Assembly: GCF_004799515.1 (NCBI RefSeq)
Contig: NZ_SSMX01000003.1
Location: 1-64,000, forward strand
Length of the DNA: 64,000 nt
From: Phenylobacterium sp.
GTDB lineage: Bacteria > Pseudomonadota > Alphaproteobacteria > Caulobacterales > Caulobacteraceae
Direction of reading: 5' to 3'
The notes below the pieces were generated by a model. The model searched no databases and was not told the DNA's origin. It saw only the letters and a program-made list of their open reading frames with translations. Each line of letters opens with the position of its first letter. The first letter of the stretch is position 1. The position numbers were made by a program, and so were the translations under genes. Below are positions 58,542 through 64,000 of this stretch, piece after piece.

Positions 58542-59768
58542 CTACTCCGCGGCCTGCAGGGCGCCGCCGGCCGGGCCGAGCGGCGCCTGGGCCGTGGCCG
58601 CCGCGCGCTCGGCGTTCCAGCAGGAGACGCACGGGATCTTCGTGAGGTCCGCGCGGTGCGCGTAGCGCCGGGCGATCTCGGCGATCTCCAGCAACAGGCC
58701 GTCCTCCAGGGTGATCGGGTCGAGGCCCAGCGCCAGCAGGCGGCGGTTCTCCACCTCCAGCTCGTTCTCGTCGGCTTCCTGGCGCGGGTTGGGCAGGTGG
58801 GCGATCTCCGCGCCAGTCAGGCGGGCGACCATCGCGGCCAGGTCGCGCACCCGCCAGCACTCGGTCATCTGGTTCATCACCTTCACCCGCTCGCCACGCT
58901 GCGGCGGGTTCTCCAGCGCGAGTTCGACGCAGCGCACGGTGTCCTGGATATTGATGAAGGCCCGGGTCTGGCCGCCGGAGCCGTGCACGCTCAGAGGATA
59001 ACCGACGGCGGCCTGCATCAGGAAGCGGTTCAGGACGGTGCCGTAGTCGCCGTCGTAGTCGAAACGGTTGATCAGCCGGGGGTCCAACCGGGTCTCGGCG
59101 GTCTGCGCGCCCCAGACGATGCCCTGGTGCAGGTCGGTGATCCGTACACGGTCGTTGCGCGCGTAGAACTGGAAGGCGAGCGCGTCCTGGGTCTTGGTCA
59201 GGTGGTAGATCGAGCCCGGGCTCGCCGGATACAGGATTTCGCGCGAGGCCCAGCCGTCCGACGTCTCGACCTTGACGGTGAGATAGCCCTCCGGGATCGC
59301 CGCGCCCGCCGCGCCATAGCCGTAGACGCCCATGGTGCCCAGGTGCGCCAGGTGGATGTCGAGGCCGCTCTCGACGATGGCCGCCAGGATGTCGTGGGTC
59401 GCCCCGACGTTGCCGGAGACGGTGTAGCGTTTGTGCGCCGCCGACTTCATGGAATAGGGCGCGGCGCGCTGTTCGGCGAAATGGACGACGGCGTCCGGCC
59501 GCCAGGTCTCCAGCAGCGCCAGCAGGGCCTCGAAGTCGCGGCCGACGGTCAGGTCGTGAACCGCGATCTGGCGGCCGGAGACCTCGCGCCAGGCGGCGAC
59601 CCGGGCTTCCAGGGTCTCGATGGGGGTCAGCGAACCCGCGCCCAGCTCGCGGTCGATGCGCCGGCGCGAGCCATTGTCGACGATAGCCACGTCGTGGCCG
59701 CGCGCGGAGAGGTGCAGCGTGGTGGGCCAGCCGCAGAAGCCGTCGCCGCCGAGGATCAGAACGCGCAT
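58542..59768 (-). CDS. sqdB: UDP-sulfoquinovose synthase (SQD1/SqdB family)
   Basis: 408 aa. Converts UDP-glucose plus sulfite to UDP-sulfoquinovose, the donor for the sulfolipid SQDG. The match to SQD1 is extensive: ILGGDGFCGWPTTLHLSARG, IVDNGSRRRIDRELGAGSLTPI, VVHFAEQRAAPYSMKSA, LGTMGVYGYGAAG, YHLTKTQD (Tyr188, Lys192 with Thr145), DLHQGIVWGAQTAET, RFDYDGDYGTVLNRFLMQAAVGYPL and NPRQEADENE. SQD1 uses the Thr-Tyr-Lys triad. galU lies upstream on the same strand, feeding the substrate. No sulfolipid glycosyltransferase (SqdX/SqdD) is identified with certainty; the GT4 gene at 55551 is a candidate only by type. Confidence 0.9.
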   Translation of the reverse strand: MRVLILGGDGFCGWPTTLHLSARGHDVAIVDNGSRRRIDRELGAGSLTPIETLEARVAAWREVSGRQIAVHDLTVGRDFEALLALLETWRPDAVVHFAEQRAAPYSMKSAAHKRYTVSGNVGATHDILAAIVESGLDIHLAHLGTMGVYGYGAAGAAIPEGYLTVKVETSDGWASREILYPASPGSIYHLTKTQDALAFQFYARNDRVRITDLHQGIVWGAQTAETRLDPRLINRFDYDGDYGTVLNRFLMQAAVGYPLSVHGSGGQTRAFINIQDTVRCVELALENPPQRGERVKVMNQMTECWRVRDLAAMVARLTGAEIAHLPNPRQEADENELEVENRRLLALGLDPITLEDGLLLEIAEIARRYAHRADLTKIPCVSCWNAERAAATAQAPLGPAGGALQAAE

Positions 59769-59911
59769 GGCCGCTCCGTTCGAATTCCCCCGCGTCCAAG
59801 GGCTAGCGCAGGGAACGCCGGTCCGCCAATCGAATCTGTGTCAGCCGACCGCAGCCCTTGGGCTAGGCGCCCTTTGCGACAGTCGGGTGAAGGTCGGTCC
59901 GCGGACGGCGG

Positions 59912-60781
59912 CTAGAGCAGGGCCCGGATCGCCGCTCGGGCGTCGTCGGCGAGGTCGGGCCGGGCGAGGGCGAAGGCCACGTTGGCGCGCAGCAGCCCGA
60001 TCTTGTCGCCGCAGTCGTAGGTGATCCCCTCGTACTCCAGGGCGTGGAAATCCTGGGCCTTCATCAGGTTGAACATGCCGTCGGTGAGCTGGATCTCGCC
60101 GCCCGCGCCGCGCGGCTGGGTCTCCAGGATCTGGAAGATCTCCGGCTGCAGGATGTAGCGGCCCGAGATGAACAGGTTCGAGGGCTCGGTCCCGAGCGGC
60201 GGCTTCTCCACCATGCCGGTCATGCGGTTCAGCCGGCCCTCGCGCCCATCGAGCGCCACGATGCCATACTTGTTCGTCTCGCCTTGCGGCGCGGGCTCCA
60301 CCACCACGATATTGCCGCCGACCTGCTCATAGGCGGCGACCGCCTGGGCCAGGGCGGCGGGGGCGGCGGCCATCAGCATGTCGGGCAACATCACCGCGAA
60401 GGGCTCGTCGCCGATCACGTCGCGGGCGCACCAGACGGCGTGGCCGAGGCCCAGCGGGGCCATCTGGCGGATGAAGCTCATCTGGCCGGGCTGCGGCAGG
60501 TCGCGGCGCACGTCGGCCAGGATGTCGGTCTTGCCCTTGGCCTCCAGGGCGGCCTCGATCTCCGGCGAGGAGTCGAAATAGTCCTCGATGGCGCCCTGGC
60601 CGCGCCCGACGATGAAGACGATATGCTCGATGCCGGCGGCGCGGGCCTCCTCGACCACATAGGACAGGATCGGCCGGTCGACGACGTTCAGGAGGTTCTT
60701 GGGCGTGGTCTTGGCCCCGGGCAGCACCCGGGTCCCGAGCCCCGCCACCGGCAGCACCGCCTTGCGCACGCGCTTGTTCAT
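59912..60781 (-). CDS. galU: UTP-glucose-1-phosphate uridylyltransferase
   Basis: 289 aa. Makes UDP-glucose. Seen: KAVLPVAGLGTRVLPGAKTTPKNLLNVVDRPIL, the nucleotide-binding signature, in which the usual SPKEML reads TPKNLL; APLGLGHAVWCARDVIGDEPFAVMLPDML; VEPAPQGETNKYGIV; MVEKPPLGTEPSNLFISGRYIL and GEIQLTDGMFNLMKAQ. Supplies the neighbouring sulfoquinovose synthase and surface glycan synthesis. It is 143 bp upstream of sqdB. Its leader carries a large hairpin at 60818-60864. Confidence 0.92.
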   Translation of the reverse strand: MNKRVRKAVLPVAGLGTRVLPGAKTTPKNLLNVVDRPILSYVVEEARAAGIEHIVFIVGRGQGAIEDYFDSSPEIEAALEAKGKTDILADVRRDLPQPGQMSFIRQMAPLGLGHAVWCARDVIGDEPFAVMLPDMLMAAAPAALAQAVAAYEQVGGNIVVVEPAPQGETNKYGIVALDGREGRLNRMTGMVEKPPLGTEPSNLFISGRYILQPEIFQILETQPRGAGGEIQLTDGMFNLMKAQDFHALEYEGITYDCGDKIGLLRANVAFALARPDLADDARAAIRALL

Positions 60782-60817
60782 CGTCCTTCAGCCCCTTCGC
60801 CCATGGCCGTCCCGACC

Positions 60818-60864
60818 AGCCTCCGCCGACCCCGGCGCAGGAACGCCGGGCCGGCGCGGAGGCT
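60818..60864. repeat. strong hairpin upstream of galU
   Basis: AGCCTCCG (60818-60825) pairs with CGGAGGCT (60857-60864), then three and seven further GC pairs inside across a small bulge and internal loop, about 18 bp in all around a six-base loop. It lies 37 bases before the galU ATG in the region shared with the divergent lipoprotein gene. Role unknown. Confidence 0.6.
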
Positions 60865-61022
60865 CCCGCCGACGCGCAGGTCGGACTAGATGAGGTAGGG
60901 CTTGAAATCCACCGCGAGTGCGACGAAAAAGCACGGCGGGCGCACGATCACGATTTCGGGAATTCACGAAGCCGTGTATGAGTCGTCCTTTGTCGGGGGA
61001 TAGTCCTCCAGGGGAGCAATCC

Positions 61023-61316
61023 ATGAAACTGCGTATCATCACTACGGTCGCTGCCACCGCGGCCCTGGCCCTGAGCCTGTCCGCCTGCCAAAAGAAGGCT
61101 GACGACGCGGCCACCACCACCACGACCACCGCGACCGACTCGGCCGCGGCTCCGGCCGCCGCGGCGACCCCGCCGGCCGCCGACGCCTCGGCGACCGCTC
61201 CGGCCGCTGCTCCGGCTGCTGACGCTTCGGCCGCTCCGGCCGCCGGCGCTGCTCCGGCCGCCACGCCGCCGGCCACCGGCGCGATGACGTCGACCACGAC
61301 CACGACCAAGAAGTAA
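61023..61316 (+). CDS. small Ala/Thr-rich lipoprotein
   Basis: 97 aa. Lipoprotein signal with LALSLSAC (lipid Cys at residue 21 or so), then a low-complexity tail with Thr runs, Ala-Pro-Asp repeats and a Lys-Lys end, so it is probably unstructured and extended in the periplasm. Such short lipoproteins are common in Caulobacteraceae with unknown roles. GGGGAG precedes ATG 61023; longer in-frame starts upstream (60918) lack a leader. A strong terminator follows. Confidence 0.8.
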   Translation: MKLRIITTVAATAALALSLSACQKKADDAATTTTTTATDSAAAPAAAATPPAADASATAPAAAPAADASAAPAAGAAPAATPPATGAMTSTTTTTKK

Positions 61317-61346
61317 GTTTACGACCCTCTGGGTCTGGACTAGGCG

Positions 61347-61379
61347 CGGCCGCCCCTCACGGGGCGGCCGTTGTCGTTT
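61347..61379 (+). terminator. intrinsic terminator after the lipoprotein gene
   Basis: CGGCCGCCCC (61347-61356) pairs perfectly with GGGGCGGCCG (61361-61370) around TCAC, followed by TTGTCGTTT. It separates the lipoprotein gene from the convergent glmS gene and may serve both strands. Confidence 0.8.
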
Positions 61380-61412
61380 GGGGGCTCGCTTTTTTGGGCG
61401 TCGTCCGCGGCC

Positions 61413-63233
<1,821 letters not shown>

Positions 63234-63351
63234 GGGGTAAGGCGTCCTTTTGTGGTAGTGCGTCGCAGGTTGGACCGCGCGGGTGCGGCTTTACCATCCG
63301 CCATGCGCACGTCGACTAAATCTGGGTTTCGGATCGTTTCGCGGGAATTCG

Positions 63352-64000
63352 ATGAGCAAACGCGCCTACTTCGGCACTGACGGCATTCGCGGCCAGGCCA
63401 ACCGCTTTCCGATGACCGCCGAGGTCGCCCTGCGGGTCGGCATGGCGGCGGGCAAGCTGTTCATGTCCAAGGACGACCGCCGGCATCTGGTGGTGATCGG
63501 CAAGGACACCCGGCTTTCCGGCTACATGATCGAGGCGGCCCTGGTGGCGGGCTTCGCCAGTGTCGGCATGGACGTGCGCCTGTTCGGCCCGCTGCCGACC
63601 CCGGGCGTGGCCATGATGACCCGCTCGCTGCGCGCCGACCTGGGCGTGATGATCTCGGCCTCGCACAACGCCTTCTCCGACAACGGCATCAAGCTGTTCG
63701 GCGCCGACGGCTTCAAGCTCTCCGACGAACAGGAGATCGAGATCGAGGCCCTGATGGAGCAGGGGCTGCAGGAGAACCTCGCCGCGCCCACGGCGCTGGG
63801 CCGGGTGCAGCGTATCGACGACTGCCAGGCGCGCTACGTGGAGATCGCCAAGGCGACCTTCCCGCGCCGCCTCAGCCTGTCTGGTATGCGCATCGTCATC
63901 GATTGCGCCAACGGCGCCTCCTACAAGGTCGCCCCCGAGGCGCTCTACGAACTGGGCGCCGAGGTGATCCGCATCGGCGTCGCCCCCGACGGCTTCAACA
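63352..64000 (+). CDS. glmM: phosphoglucosamine mutase (GlmM), 5' part
   Basis: 216 residues seen, continuing past the right edge (family length about 445). It converts glucosamine-6-phosphate to the 1-phosphate. Seen: [46 protein letters not shown], and the phosphoserine loop [20 protein letters not shown]. The second domain begins at [18 protein letters not shown]. It pairs functionally with glmS. ATG 63352 is used. Confidence 0.96.
   Translation, partial: MSKRAYFGTDGIRGQANRFPMTAEVALRVGMAAGKLFMSKDDRRHLVVIGKDTRLSGYMIEAALVAGFASVGMDVRLFGPLPTPGVAMMTRSLRADLGVMISASHNAFSDNGIKLFGADGFKLSDEQEIEIEALMEQGLQENLAAPTALGRVQRIDDCQARYVEIAKATFPRRLSLSGMRIVIDCANGASYKVAPEALYELGAEVIRIGVAPDGFN

Noticed and set aside
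61130..61310. Repeated GCTCCGGCCGC-type units that could look like a CRISPR or tandem repeat
   Set aside because: They encode the Ala/Pro-rich tail of the small lipoprotein; the units are irregular and have no spacers.
63234..63351. glmS ribozyme-type control element
   Set aside because: The gap between glmS and glmM is short and shows no ribozyme-like core; the ribozyme is known from Gram-positive bacteria.

Overview
The window is about 70% GC, densely coded and mostly free of mobile DNA. It looks like chromosome from an alphaproteobacterium of the Caulobacterales, probably Caulobacteraceae (Phenylobacterium or Caulobacter). The genus is inferred. The reasons are a perfect TTAA-N7-TTAA CtrA-type box upstream of a DUF1134 gene, GCTAAATC-type -10 elements, a PEPxxWA-CTERM protein, an ECF42-type sigma factor with DGPF partners, a B3 metallo-beta-lactamase of the Caulobacter type, and palindromic intergenic repeats like those of this group. 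About 68 protein genes are called. I found no tRNA, rRNA, CRISPR array, transposase or phage gene.

Layout. 0-13 kb is catabolic and accessory: a cytochrome c-PQQ dehydrogenase resembling polyvinyl-alcohol dehydrogenase, a TPR protein, 3-methyladenine DNA glycosylase, a methyltransferase, an amidohydrolase, a hybrid histidine kinase, an acyl-CoA dehydrogenase, and a coupled exported dipeptidase and amidohydrolase pair. 13-22 kb holds YceI, a cytochrome b561-YceI fusion, an exported methyltransferase-like protein, the threonylcarbamoyl-AMP synthase, an FAD-linked 2-hydroxyacid dehydrogenase, YaaA, 3-hydroxybutyrate dehydrogenase, another SDR and a nitronate monooxygenase-like enzyme. 22-31 kb holds envelope and secreted proteins: a PEP-CTERM protein beside an AT-rich island, an esterase, a beta-propeller lactonase-like protein, FKBP, a CPBP protease, YbjN, SPFH/NfeD, and an unfamiliar exported protein built of five four-cysteine modules.

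31-39 kb has a feruloyl-CoA-synthase-like ligase coupled to a ThDP enzyme, then the ECF42 sigma gene and two DGPF/YCII genes. Each DGPF gene has the same TGTCGA-N17-CGTC promoter followed by the same hairpin. A DUF599 protein and an MHS transporter follow. 39-49.7 kb is housekeeping (lepA, pheST, rplT, rpmI) plus a compositionally odd TraB-like gene and a PadR/HAAS regulatory pair with a triple-repeat operator. 49.7-54.5 kb has a zeta-class GST, two tandem MFS exporters, a B3 metallo-beta-lactamase and infC. 54.5-64 kb is envelope sugar metabolism: two glycosyltransferases, an epimerase, UDP-sulfoquinovose synthase, galU, a small lipoprotein, glmS and the start of glmM. GalU makes the UDP-glucose that the sulfoquinovose synthase needs. 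GlmM and GlmS supply UDP-GlcNAc precursors.

The best candidates for something new are the ECF42/DGPF regulon with its duplicated promoter-plus-hairpin, the 5 x 4-cysteine exported protein with an operator-like palindrome, the ligase/ThDP pair, and the PadR operator.
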